A stretch of 64,000 nt of DNA, from the NCBI RefSeq assembly GCF_001612785.1, contig NZ_BDBC01000046.1:24389-88388 (forward strand). Direction: 5' to 3'. Below the pieces are notes generated by a model. The model searched no databases, was not told the origin of the DNA, and saw only the letters and a program-made list of their open reading frames with translations. A program made the position numbers and the translations under genes. The stretch comes from Nocardia beijingensis NBRC 16342. Its GTDB lineage: Bacteria; Actinomycetota; Actinomycetes; Mycobacteriales; Mycobacteriaceae. This document shows, one piece after another, positions 9,194 through 17,157 of this stretch. The stretch's first letter is position 1, and every line of letters begins with the position of its first letter.

Positions 9194-9652
9194 ATGGACC
9201 AACTGGCGTTGGCGGACACCCCGACCGCCCGATGCGCCTACTATCGACACACCTGCGACCTGCCCGCCGGAGTTCATCCGGAGATAGGCCGAATCGTCTT
9301 ACGCGCCGGATTCGTCGGCGCGATCACGATGCCCGCCGCGTTGGGGCAGAAAGTGCGCGACGATCTCGTCCATCGCCGAATAGCGGTGGGCCCGATCATC
9401 TCTCACGTCCGGTCCAAACGATGGACCTTCCTCACCCGGCCCGACTTACCCGACGACGTGCGGCTGTTCGCCGAGCTGTTCCGCCTGAACGTTTCGATCG
9501 TGCCGAGCGGCGGCGAGATCGCCCTGCCGTCCCCCGCGGCCGCCGATGCCGACTACCGGCACTGGATCGTGCCTCCGGAGAACGGTTTCCGTCCCGCGGG
9601 CTCGTCCGTCGTGGACGCCGTACGGTCGTGCACGAGAACGGTCAGGCGATGA
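9194..9652 (+). CDS. Conserved actinobacterial hypothetical protein
   Basis: 152 residues, function not recognised. Readable blocks are a CAYYRHTCDLPAGVHPE start, GAITMPAALGQKVRDDL, SHVRSKRWTFLTRPDLP and RLNVSIVPSGGEIALPSP. The protein is compact with mixed alpha/beta character and has no signal peptide or membrane segment. Its stop overlaps the start of the next gene (ATGA), so the two are translationally coupled. The pairing with a DUF4254-like gene suggests a shared but unknown process. It is too short to be a full enzyme of the primase/polymerase type that its motifs faintly suggest. Confidence 0.7.
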   Translation: MDQLALADTPTARCAYYRHTCDLPAGVHPEIGRIVLRAGFVGAITMPAALGQKVRDDLVHRRIAVGPIISHVRSKRWTFLTRPDLPDDVRLFAELFRLNVSIVPSGGEIALPSPAAADADYRHWIVPPENGFRPAGSSVVDAVRSCTRTVRR

Positions 9653-10080
9653 CAACCGGAGCGGTTCTTCCGGCGAAACATCAAGTGCTGCAAGCCTGCC
9701 GAGGCGAAATGCACGAAAGCAACCCGCTGCTGCGCTGCGCGCACGAACTCACCACGTTGCACGAACGCAGGATGAGCGCGGCACACGACGCGCTCGACGA
9801 GATAGATGCGCTGCGCGCGAGCCTGATTCGCGACATCGACCGCTGGATCACCGTGCAGTTGCCCCCCGCCCACGGCGCGGCGCACGTGCACACCGAGACC
9901 GTCGGCGCGGTGATCGATCGCCTGGCCCAGTTCACCGCGAACGCCTATGCGGCGCTGGCCAGCGCTTCGGAATGGGATCTGTGGGACGCCTGGCAGCGCT
10001 TGGCCGAACTGGCCGTCGGTTACGACGACCTGGCCGCCGAGGTCTGCGCGGGCGTGCGGAGGCTGCCCGGCGCATCCTAG
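9649..10080 (+). CDS. DUF4254-like protein
   Basis: 143 residues. The pattern NPLLRCAHELTTLHERR, then EIDALRASLIRDIDRW, then HTETVGAVIDRLAQ is the helical core of DUF4254 proteins. Predicted all-alpha and cytoplasmic. Start ATG at 9649 overlaps the stop of the preceding gene by 4 nt, which fixes both ends. Biochemical role unknown. A hairpin beginning 12 nt after its stop may end the transcript. Confidence 0.75.
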   Translation: MTTGAVLPAKHQVLQACRGEMHESNPLLRCAHELTTLHERRMSAAHDALDEIDALRASLIRDIDRWITVQLPPAHGAAHVHTETVGAVIDRLAQFTANAYAALASASEWDLWDAWQRLAELAVGYDDLAAEVCAGVRRLPGAS

Positions 10081-10091
10081 GTCCGTCGCGG

Positions 10092-10123
10092 CTCCCCATC
10101 CGTAGAGTTGAACGGATGGGGAG
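10092..10123 (+). promoter_or_regulatory. Perfect inverted repeat covering a start codon, with a TAGAGT -10
   Basis: CTCCCCATCCG (10092-10102) pairs with CGGATGGGGAG (10113-10123); T10103/A10112 extends the stem to 12 bp. The ATG of the methyltransferase (10116-10118) lies in the right arm. The loop region holds TAGAGT (10103-10108), a good TAnnnT -10 hexamer 7 nt before the ATG. A leaderless transcript is therefore likely. Read from the upstream genes, the hairpin could also end the DUF4254 transcript and hide the ATG from read-through RNA. Confidence 0.6.
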
Positions 10124-10901
10124 TCCGGACGACCACGACGAGAAGCTCGCCTTGCACGCCAGGAGAGCGAGTTCATTCGGCGCGCACGCCGAACACCGAC
10201 CCGATTATCCGGCCGCGGCCATCCGCTGGGCGCTGGCCGCCGCCGCCCACCGGCACCCGCCGACCGTCCTCGACCTCGGTGCCGGAACCGGCAAGCTGAC
10301 CGAGGGCCTGCTCGAAGCAGGCGCCACCGTGATCGCCGTCGAGCCGGACGAGCACATGCGCGATGAGTTGCACCGCCGGTTTCCGAGCGTCACCGCCCAT
10401 GCCGGAGCGGCCGAAGCCATTCCGCTCGAAAAGGAATCGGTGGACGCTATCGTCGCCGGACAGGCTTTCCACTGGTTCGACTTGGACCGCGCCTATCCGG
10501 AGTTCATCAGGGTGCTGCGGCCCGGCGGCGTCCTCGCCGCCCTGTGGAACACCGACGACGCTTCCGTGGACTGGGTCGCCGGGCTGAAAAAGGTCGCCGG
10601 GTCCAGCGTGTCCATGGCTCCGCCGCCGAGCGGACGGGTGACGCTGCCCGACCACCGGATGTTCCACGAGCACGTGTTCGAACGGTCGACCTTCCCGCAC
10701 CGGTATCGGCGCACCGCCGAGTCTCTGGCCGCGACCATCGGCACGCAATCGCACACACTGGTGATCTCCCCCGAAGAGCGGGCCGAGGTGCTCGGTCGGA
10801 TCATGGCCTATCTGCGCGAGCGGCCGGAGACCGCCGAGGGTGAGTTCGATCTGCCCATCGTCACCTTGGCGCTGCGGACAATCCTGCGCCCCGCCGACTG
10901 A
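10116..10901 (+). CDS. Class I SAM-dependent methyltransferase
   Basis: 261 residues. Motif I is VLDLGAGTGKLTEGL (residues about 50-64), followed by an acidic loop AVEPDEHM, GAAEAIPLEKESVDAIVAGQAFHWF and RVLRPGGVLAALWN. This is the Methyltransf_11 layout of ubiquinone/menaquinone-type small-molecule methyltransferases. Substrate unknown. There is no ribosome-binding site; a -10-like hexamer lies 7 nt upstream of the ATG, so leaderless expression is expected. It stands alone between the DUF4254 pair and the convergent map gene. Confidence 0.85.
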   Translation: MGSPDDHDEKLALHARRASSFGAHAEHRPDYPAAAIRWALAAAAHRHPPTVLDLGAGTGKLTEGLLEAGATVIAVEPDEHMRDELHRRFPSVTAHAGAAEAIPLEKESVDAIVAGQAFHWFDLDRAYPEFIRVLRPGGVLAALWNTDDASVDWVAGLKKVAGSSVSMAPPPSGRVTLPDHRMFHEHVFERSTFPHRYRRTAESLAATIGTQSHTLVISPEERAEVLGRIMAYLRERPETAEGEFDLPIVTLALRTILRPAD

Positions 10902-11335
10902 ACGGCTACTTACGCATACGAAATAGCCAGGCCAGAGCGTCGCCCGCCCTGCCACGAAGCCCTCGAGGCAGGCGAAATCGCAGCGAACTGCGGAGTGCGC
11001 CAAGTCGATTCGAGTAGCGGCCTACTCACGTCAACCCTGCCTGCCCGGCCATACGCTGACGGCATCGTTCAAACAGTCCCGAACCCCAAGGAGAAGTAAC
11101 CGTTCCACCCCGCACGGGCACCGACCGGGCCCACCGCTTCGGCTCGACGCCAAGGACGCGGGTGCAAGGAACGACGTCACCGATCCAGCGAACGCTGGGT
11201 ATCGCCCGGTGGCGTGTCGGCGCATGGTGTCGGCGCGCGGAAACGCGGCGAGATCGACCAGGGCATCCTGGCGTCGGTGCGGCTCGTTTCCTCGCCGCGC
11301 AGTGTCACCGAACCGGACCATCCGACGGCCGTGCG
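10902..11335. other. Convergent intergenic region, no gene seen
   Basis: 434 bp between the methyltransferase and the end of map. I find no open frame with plausible codon use and only a weak hairpin near 10950-10985. An AGGAGAAG motif near 11090 is not followed by a coding frame. Confidence 0.5.
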
Positions 11336-12133
11336 CTACTCCGGACGCAACGTCAGGATCCGGGGTCCGTCCTCCGTGACGGCGACCGTGTGCTCCCAAT
11401 GTGCCGCACGACTGCCGTCCACGGTGACCACGGTCCAGTCGTCGTCGAGCACCTTCGTCTGGGTGGTGCCGAGCGTGAGCATCGGCTCGATCGCGAGCAC
11501 CGAGCCCACCACGAGCCTCGGTCCCTTACCCGGCTCCCCTTCGTTGGCGAGGAACGGATCGAGGTGCATCTCGCGCCCGATGGCATGCCCGCCATAGCCG
11601 TCGACGATGCCGTAGGCGCGCCCGTGCTCCTTCTCCGCCGCCCGGGTGCCGAGCTCGATGGCGTGGGAGACGTCGGTCAGCCGGTTGTCGGGCAGCATCG
11701 CCGCGATTCCGGCCTCCATCGACGACTTGGTCGCCTCGCTGAGCAACCGATCGGCCTCGATGATCGTGCCGACGCCGAAGGTCCAGGCCGAATCGCCGTG
11801 CCAACCGTCGAGAATCGCGCCACAGTCGATGGAGACCAGGTCACCCTCGGCGAGGATCTCCTCGGCCGTGGGGATCCCGTGCACCACACGGTCGTTCACC
11901 GATGCGCAGATGGAGGCGGGGAAGCCGTGGTAGCCCTTGAAGGAGGGCACCGCGCCCGCGTCCCGGATCACCTGCTCGGCGACCTCGTCCAGTTCCAGGG
12001 TGGACACCCCGGGCTTGGCGGCGGCGCGCACGGCCACCAGGGCGCGGCCGACGATAGCGCCTGCCGCCGCCATGGCATCGAGTTCGCCTGCCGTCCGGAA
12101 CGGCACGACCTTCTTCTTGCGGTTGAAGACCAT
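11336..12133 (-). CDS. map: Methionine aminopeptidase type I
   Basis: 265 residues, the size of the bacterial type Ia enzyme. It removes the initiator methionine from new proteins. Metal-ligand regions are readable: SIDCGAILDGWHGDSAWTF (two Asp), GHAIGREMHLDP (His), AIEPMLT (Glu) and HWEHTVAV (Glu). It is the last gene of the spc operon segment, 29 bp after adk, as is common in actinobacteria. Confidence 0.97.
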   Translation of the reverse strand: MVFNRKKKVVPFRTAGELDAMAAAGAIVGRALVAVRAAAKPGVSTLELDEVAEQVIRDAGAVPSFKGYHGFPASICASVNDRVVHGIPTAEEILAEGDLVSIDCGAILDGWHGDSAWTFGVGTIIEADRLLSEATKSSMEAGIAAMLPDNRLTDVSHAIELGTRAAEKEHGRAYGIVDGYGGHAIGREMHLDPFLANEGEPGKGPRLVVGSVLAIEPMLTLGTTQTKVLDDDWTVVTVDGSRAAHWEHTVAVTEDGPRILTLRPE

Positions 12134-12162
12134 CCGGCCTCAGCGCTCCATCGTCGACCGGC

Positions 12163-12708
12163 TCAGTGACCCAGCGCGCGCAGCGCCCGCGCGTTGACGT
12201 CGTCGACCTCGCCGACGCCGTCCACCGAGACGACCAGGCCGTCGTAGTGGTCGAGCAGCGGCTCGGTCTCCTCGCGGTACACCCGGAGCCGGTTGCGGAT
12301 CACGCTCTCGTTGTCGTCGGCGCGGCCGCGCGCGAGCATCCGCTCGACCACGGTGTCCTCGGGCACGACGAACCGCAGCACCGCGTCGAGCTTGGTGTTC
12401 ATGTCCTTGAGGATCTTTTCCAGCGCGTCGGCCTGATCCACCGTGCGCGGGTATCCGTCCAGGACGAAGCCGTTGACGGCGTCGGGCTCGTTGACCCGCG
12501 CCTCCACCATCCGATTGGTCACGTCGCTCGGCACCAGGTCGCCCGCGTCCAGGTACTTCTGCGCCTCGCGGCCGAGCGGGGTCTGCTGGCTGATGTTCGC
12601 GCGGAACAGGTCCCCGGTGGAGATGTGCGGAACGCCCAGCTTCTCCGACAGCAGGACGGCCTGGGTGCCTTTACCGGCGCCCGGCGGACCGAGCAGTACA
12701 ACTCTCAC
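12163..12708 (-). CDS. adk: Adenylate kinase
   Basis: 181 residues, short-lid form. P-loop GPPGAGKGTQ at residues 7-16, NMP-binding STGDLFRANI, and DGYPRTVDQA. It interconverts AMP, ATP and ADP. The start is GTG at 12708, overlapping the secY stop as GTGA, so it is coupled to secY. Confidence 0.97.
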   Translation of the reverse strand: MRVVLLGPPGAGKGTQAVLLSEKLGVPHISTGDLFRANISQQTPLGREAQKYLDAGDLVPSDVTNRMVEARVNEPDAVNGFVLDGYPRTVDQADALEKILKDMNTKLDAVLRFVVPEDTVVERMLARGRADDNESVIRNRLRVYREETEPLLDHYDGLVVSVDGVGEVDDVNARALRALGH

Positions 12709-14027
12709 TTGAGGAACCCTTCGTAATTTCGATTCATCAGCTGGCTCTCGATCTGCTTCACGGTGTCCAAACCGACGCTCACCATGATCAGCACCGCGGT
12801 GCCGCCGAACGGGAGGTTCTGCGTACCGCCGGAGGCGCCGATGTCGAGGAACAGGTTCGGCAGCACCGCCACCAGACCGAGATAGATCGAGCCGGGCAGG
12901 GTGATGCGGCTCAGGACGAAGTTGAGGTAGTCGGCGGTCGGCTTGCCGGGACGGTAGCCCGGGATGAAGCCGCCGAACTTCTTCATCTCGTCGGCGCGCT
13001 CCTCCGGGTTGAAGGTGATCGCGACGTAGAAGTAGGTGAAGAACACGATCAAACTGAAGTAGATCGCGATGTACACCGGGTTGCCCGGATTCACCAGGTA
13101 TTTCTGGATGATCTCCTGCCACCAGCTCGGATTCTGGTTGTTCTGCGACCCTGTCAGCTGCGCGATCAGGTTCGGCAGATACAGCAGCGACGAGGCGAAG
13201 ATGACCGGGATGACACCCGCCTGGTTCACCTTCAGCGGCAGGTAGGTCGAGGAGCCGCCGTACATCTTCCGGCCGACCACGCGCTTGGCGTATTGGACCG
13301 GGATCCGGCGCTGGCCCTGCTCGACGAAGATCACGGCGGTGATGATCGCCAGCGCGGCGACGCACACCAGACCGAAGACCAGGCCGCCCCGGTTGTCCAG
13401 GATCGCCTTGCCCTCGCTCGGGATGCGGGCGGCGATGCCGGAGAAGATCAACAGGGACATGCCGTTGCCGATGCCGCGCTCGGTGATCTGCTCGCCGAAC
13501 CACATCACCAGCGCCGCGCCCGCGGTCATCACGAGCACGATGATGATCATGCCGAAGATGCTGGTGTCGGCCAGGATGTCCTTCTGGCAGCCCTGCAGGA
13601 GCTGGCCACGAGCCGCCAGTGCGACCAGGCCGGTGGCCTGGAGAATCGCCAAGGCGATCGACAGGTATCTGGTGTACTGCGTCATCTTGGTCTGGCCGGA
13701 TTGGCCTTCCTTGCGCAGTTCCTCGAACCGCGGGATGACGACGGTGAGCAGCTGGATGATGATGCTCGCGGTGATGTAGGGCATGATGCCGATCGCGAAG
13801 ACCGACAGCTGCAGCAGCGCACCACCGGAGAACAGGTTGATCAGCTGGTAGATGCCGCCGGACTCACCGCCCGAGACCAGGTCGATGCACTCCTGGACCG
13901 CCTTGTAGTCGACGCCGGGGGACGGCAGCGAGGCACCGAGCCGGTACAACGCGATCAACCCCAGCGTGAAGAGAATCTTCCGCCGTAAGTCCGGAGTCCG
14001 GAAGGCCGATACGAAGGCGGAAAGCAC
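12705..14027 (-). CDS. secY: Preprotein translocase subunit SecY
   Basis: 440 residues with about ten hydrophobic segments. It starts MLSAFVSAFRTPDLRRKI and includes LGIMPYITASIIIQLL (the TM2 region) and FGGTAVLIMVSVGLDT near the end, all typical of SecY. It forms the membrane channel of the Sec system. It is separated from rplO by 173 bp containing a hairpin and a likely promoter, so it may be expressed partly independently of the ribosomal genes. Confidence 0.98.
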   Translation of the reverse strand: MLSAFVSAFRTPDLRRKILFTLGLIALYRLGASLPSPGVDYKAVQECIDLVSGGESGGIYQLINLFSGGALLQLSVFAIGIMPYITASIIIQLLTVVIPRFEELRKEGQSGQTKMTQYTRYLSIALAILQATGLVALAARGQLLQGCQKDILADTSIFGMIIIVLVMTAGAALVMWFGEQITERGIGNGMSLLIFSGIAARIPSEGKAILDNRGGLVFGLVCVAALAIITAVIFVEQGQRRIPVQYAKRVVGRKMYGGSSTYLPLKVNQAGVIPVIFASSLLYLPNLIAQLTGSQNNQNPSWWQEIIQKYLVNPGNPVYIAIYFSLIVFFTYFYVAITFNPEERADEMKKFGGFIPGYRPGKPTADYLNFVLSRITLPGSIYLGLVAVLPNLFLDIGASGGTQNLPFGGTAVLIMVSVGLDTVKQIESQLMNRNYEGFLK

Positions 14028-14137
14028 TGATCCTCCTGGCGAACGACATGGTCATGACATGGATGTTCAGCGATGTCCCTGCTCGACACTGATGGGACGC
14101 CGAAAACCACGACGAGGCTTGGGCAGACAACAATTGA

Positions 14138-14177
14138 ACTCTAACAGTGGCACCGGACGAGCTGCTCACTCGTCCGG
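14138..14177 (-). promoter_or_regulatory. Hairpin and -10 element upstream of secY
   Basis: In the rplO-secY gap, CCGGACGAG (14153-14161) pairs with CTCGTCCGG (14169-14177) around a 7-nt loop. Just beyond it on the minus strand is TAGAGT (complement of 14138-14143), a possible -10. The arrangement fits partial termination after rplO followed by a secY promoter. No clear -35 was assigned. Confidence 0.5.
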
Positions 14178-14200
14178 CGCCGCTGTCATGCAGAGTACCG

Positions 14201-14644
14201 TCAGCCCAGCTCGGTGACGGTGCCACCGGCGGCGGTGATCTTCTCCTTCGCCGCGCCGGTGACCTTGTCCGCGGTCACCTGGACCGCGACGCCGATCTCA
14301 CCATCGCCGAGGACCTTGACCAGCTGGTTCTTGCGAACCGCGCCGGCGGCAACCAGCTCGGCCTTGCCGACCTCGCCGCCCTCGGGGAACAGCTTCGCGA
14401 TCTTGCCGACGTTCACGACCTGGTATTCCGTGCGGAACGGGTTCGTGAAGCCCTTGAGCTTGGGCAGCCGCATGTGAATCGGCATCTGCCCGCCCTCGAA
14501 GGCGGCCGGGACGTTCTTGCGCGCCTTGGTGCCCTTGGTACCACGGCCCGCGGTCTTGCCCTTGGAGCCCTCACCGCGACCCACGCGGATCTTCTCGGTC
14601 TTGGCGCCGGGAGCCGGACGCAGGTGATGCAACTTGATGGTCAT
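14201..14644 (-). CDS. rplO: 50S ribosomal protein L15
   Basis: 147 residues. The start ATG at 14644 is chosen because GAGGAGG lies 6 nt upstream, giving MTIKLHHLRPAPGAK. The Gly/Lys-rich N-terminal part (RVGRGEGSKGKTAGRGTKG) and the C-terminal AGGTVTEL are typical of L15. It binds 23S rRNA late in assembly. It lies 1 nt after the rpmD stop. Confidence 0.97.
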   Translation of the reverse strand: MTIKLHHLRPAPGAKTEKIRVGRGEGSKGKTAGRGTKGTKARKNVPAAFEGGQMPIHMRLPKLKGFTNPFRTEYQVVNVGKIAKLFPEGGEVGKAELVAAGAVRKNQLVKVLGDGEIGVAVQVTADKVTGAAKEKITAAGGTVTELG

Positions 14645-14645
14645 G

Positions 14646-14825
14646 TCAGACCTCCTCAACGGTCACGAGGTGGCGCACGACATTGATCAGCCCGCGGTTC
14701 TGGGCGTTGTCCTCGCGGACCACGGTCTTGCGGATACCCCGCAGACCAAGGGTCCGAAGGCTGTCCCGCTGATTCTTCTTGGCGCCGATCGAGCTCTTGA
14801 TCTGGGTCACCTTGAGATCTGCCAT
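14646..14825 (-). CDS. rpmD: 50S ribosomal protein L30
   Basis: 59 residues: MADLKVTQIKSSIGAK at the start and LRTLGLRGIRKTVV in the middle, the L30 signature. The ATG overlaps the rpsE stop as TAATG, so translation is coupled. Normal family length. Confidence 0.96.
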   Translation of the reverse strand: MADLKVTQIKSSIGAKKNQRDSLRTLGLRGIRKTVVREDNAQNRGLINVVRHLVTVEEV

Positions 14826-15484
14826 TACTTGACACCTCCGGCAGCCTGGGCGCGCGCACGCAGCATGCCCGCAGGGGCGACGTCCTCGAGCGGCAGGCCA
14901 CGGCGGGCCGCGACCTCTTCCGGACGCTGCAACTGCTTGAGGGCGGTGACAGTCGCGTGCACGACGTTGATGGCGTTGTCGCTACCGAGCGACTTCGCCA
15001 GAATGTCGTGGATACCGGCGCATTCCAGCACGGCACGGGCCGCGCCACCCGCGATCACACCGGTACCGGGCGAAGCCGGACGCAGCATGACCACACCGGC
15101 GGCCGCCTCACCCTGAACCGGGTGCGTGATGGTGGAGCCGATCATCGGGACGCGGAAGAAGTTCTTGCGAGCCTCTTCGACGCCCTTCTGGATGGCCGCG
15201 GGAACTTCCTTGGCCTTGCCGTAGCCGACGCCGACCAGGCCGTTGCCGTCACCGACGATCACGAGGGCGGTGAAGCTGAAGCGCCGACCACCCTTCACGA
15301 CCTTGGAGACGCGGTTGATCGCGACGACCCGCTCGAGCTGGTTCTTCTCCGCGGCGTTGTCGCGACGGTCGCCACCGCCCCGACGGTCGCCGCCACCGCG
15401 ACGGTCGCCGCGGCCGCCCTCGGGGGCGCTGCCATTCTGTCCGGCGGGTCCGCTTCCGCCGTCACGCCTCTGACGTCCCGGCAT
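14825..15484 (-). CDS. rpsE: 30S ribosomal protein S5
   Basis: 219 residues. The S5 core (residues about 50-200) includes ERVVAINRVSKVVKGGRRFSF and GYGKAKEVPAAIQKG. The first 45 residues are a Gly/Arg/Asp-rich extension with repeated GDRRGG units (near 15361-15420), a feature of actinobacterial S5. S5 helps set decoding accuracy and mRNA unwinding at the ribosome entry. Confidence 0.97.
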   Translation of the reverse strand: MPGRQRRDGGSGPAGQNGSAPEGGRGDRRGGGDRRGGGDRRDNAAEKNQLERVVAINRVSKVVKGGRRFSFTALVIVGDGNGLVGVGYGKAKEVPAAIQKGVEEARKNFFRVPMIGSTITHPVQGEAAAGVVMLRPASPGTGVIAGGAARAVLECAGIHDILAKSLGSDNAINVVHATVTALKQLQRPEEVAARRGLPLEDVAPAGMLRARAQAAGGVK

Positions 15485-15515
15485 CAGACGTTCCTTCCGT
15501 TCTTGTTGTCGATCA

Positions 15516-15923
15516 TCAGAATTTCAACCCACCTTCGCGAGCGGCATCGGCCAGTGCGGCGATCCGGCCGTGGTAATCGTGCCCACCACGGTCGAACACG
15601 ACGGCCTCGACACCGGCGGCCTTGGCACGCTCGGCCAGCAGGGCGCCGACCTTCTTGCTCTTGGCCGACTTGTCGCCGTCCACCGCGCGCACGTCGGCCT
15701 CGATGGTCGAAGCCGCGGCGATGGTCTTGCCGACCGAGTCGTCCACCAGCTGGGCGTGCAGGTGCCGCGAGGAGCGGTTGACCACCAGGCGCGGACGCTC
15801 GGTGGTGCCGACGACCTTCTTGCGCAGGCGGAAGTGACGGCGCGCCTTCGACAGGCGGCGCTGCGTCGACACGTCCTTGCCAAGGGGGATGCGCTTGGCC
15901 TTCTGGTTTTCGGTTTGCGCCAT
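15516..15923 (-). CDS. rplR: 50S ribosomal protein L18
   Basis: 135 residues starting MAQTENQKAKRIPLGK; the arginine-rich stretch RRLSKARRHFRLRKKV and the C-terminal GRIAALADAAREGGLKF are diagnostic. It binds 5S rRNA. The start ATG at 15923 lies 2 nt after the rplF stop; a GTG 6 nt upstream overlaps that stop and is a less likely alternative. Confidence 0.97.
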   Translation of the reverse strand: MAQTENQKAKRIPLGKDVSTQRRLSKARRHFRLRKKVVGTTERPRLVVNRSSRHLHAQLVDDSVGKTIAAASTIEADVRAVDGDKSAKSKKVGALLAERAKAAGVEAVVFDRGGHDYHGRIAALADAAREGGLKF

Positions 15924-15925
15924 GA

Positions 15926-16465
15926 TCACTTACCCGTCTTTCCGACCTTGCGGCGAACGACCTCGCCGGCGTAGCGGATGCCCTTGCCCTTGTACGGGTC
16001 GGGCTTGCGCAGGCCGTGGATGACCGCCGAAATCTGGCCGACCTTCTGCTTGTCGATCCCGGACACGGAGAACTTGGTGGGCGACTCCACCGCGAACGTG
16101 ATGCCCTCGGGCGCCTCGATCGGCACCGGGTGGCTGTAGCCGAGGGCGAACTCGAGGTTCTGGCCCTTCAGCGCGACGCGGTAACCGACGCCGAAGATTT
16201 CCATCTTCTTCTCGTAGCCCTGGGTCACACCGACGATCATGTTCGACACGAGGGTGCGGGTCAGGCCGTGCAGCGCGCGGCTGCGGCGCTCGTCGTCCGG
16301 ACGGGCGACCTCGAGCTGGCCGTCCTCGCCCTTGGCGACGGTGATCGGCTCGGCGACGGTGAGCGACAGGGTGCCCTTGGGCCCCTTCACCGAGACGTCC
16401 TGGCCGTCGATGGTGACATCCACGCCCGCAGGGACGGCGATGGGCTTCTTACCAATACGCGACAT
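15926..16465 (-). CDS. rplF: 50S ribosomal protein L6
   Basis: 179 residues, MSRIGKKPIAVPAGVDV at the start and the L6 signature PDPYKGKGIRYAGEVV near the C-terminus. It is a two-domain protein near the peptidyl-transferase and factor-binding region. Twelve bases separate it from rpsH. Confidence 0.98.
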   Translation of the reverse strand: MSRIGKKPIAVPAGVDVTIDGQDVSVKGPKGTLSLTVAEPITVAKGEDGQLEVARPDDERRSRALHGLTRTLVSNMIVGVTQGYEKKMEIFGVGYRVALKGQNLEFALGYSHPVPIEAPEGITFAVESPTKFSVSGIDKQKVGQISAVIHGLRKPDPYKGKGIRYAGEVVRRKVGKTGK

Positions 16466-16477
16466 AGTCCTGCTCCC

Positions 16478-16876
16478 TTACCAGACGTAAGCGAGGACTT
16501 CGCCGCCCACGCCCTGCTTGGCCGCCTGCTTGTCGGTGAGCAGGCCGGAGGACGTGGAGATGATCGCCACGCCGAGGCCGCCGAGCACCTTGGGCAGGTT
16601 GGTGGATTTCGCGTACACGCGCAGACCGGGCTTGGAGACACGGCGCACGCCGGCGAGGCTGCGCTCACGGCTCGGGCCGTACTTGAGGTCGACGATGAGC
16701 GTCTTGCCCACCTGTGCGTCCTCGGTCCGGTAGTCGGCGATGTAACCCTCGCGCTTGAGGATCTCGGCGATGTTCGCCTTGAGCTTCGAGTGCGGAGCCT
16801 TCACCTGATCGTGGTACGCCGAGTTGGCGTTGCGCAGACGTGTCAGGAAGTCTGCGATCGGATCAGTCATGGTCAT
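16478..16876 (-). CDS. rpsH: 30S ribosomal protein S8
   Basis: 132 residues from ATG 16876 (MTMTDPIADFLTRLRNA), ending STSSGLLTDKQAAKQ...VLAYVW, the S8 C-terminal signature. S8 binds the central domain of 16S rRNA and is the usual autoregulator of spc operons. Its normal upstream neighbour rpsN is about 10.3 kb away here, and rpsH has its own promoter segment upstream. Confidence 0.97.
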   Translation of the reverse strand: MTMTDPIADFLTRLRNANSAYHDQVKAPHSKLKANIAEILKREGYIADYRTEDAQVGKTLIVDLKYGPSRERSLAGVRRVSKPGLRVYAKSTNLPKVLGGLGVAIISTSSGLLTDKQAAKQGVGGEVLAYVW

Positions 16877-17037
16877 GGTTCGACCTAGACACCTTTCTCG
16901 CCGCGGTTCCCATGCAGCGCCGCCATGCACAGGGCATGCCGGCGGTGGGCCTACGACAATTCGGATGGTCCGGCCGACCCTTGCCGACCGGAGGAGGTTC
17001 GATCACCCGGGCGCACGCATGCGGACATGGAGGTGCC

Positions 17038-17079
17038 CAGGCAACCGCTCTAGTGTAGGCAAGGGGTTCACCGGGACAA
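17038..17079 (-). promoter_or_regulatory. Promoter of the rpsH-map half operon
   Basis: On the minus strand: -35 TTGTCC (complement of 17074-17079), 16-bp spacer, -10 TACACT (complement of 17052-17057), then ctagagcggttgcctg. The segment around the -10 and start site (17038-17059) matches the one before rplN (28764-28785) with a single difference over 22 bp. About 160 bp of leader separate it from rpsH. Confidence 0.75.
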
Positions 17080-17145
17080 AATCGGGGTCGGTGAGGGGGC
17101 CGCCGCACTGGACCCATGACCAGCGGAAACAGCCCGTGACCGGGC

Positions 17146-17151
17146 TAACAT
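17146..17151 (+). promoter_or_regulatory. Leaderless -10 element of the Uma2-like gene
   Basis: TAACAT, a TAnnnT -10 hexamer, ends 6 nt before the ATG at 17158 and there is no Shine-Dalgarno sequence. This predicts that transcription starts at or next to the start codon. Confidence 0.5.
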
Positions 17152-17157
17152 GGGCCT

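Noticed and set aside
11031..11399. A possible 122-residue minus-strand gene after map
   Set aside because: It overlaps the end of map by 64 bp in another frame and its translation is Arg/Gly-rich with no typical start signal.
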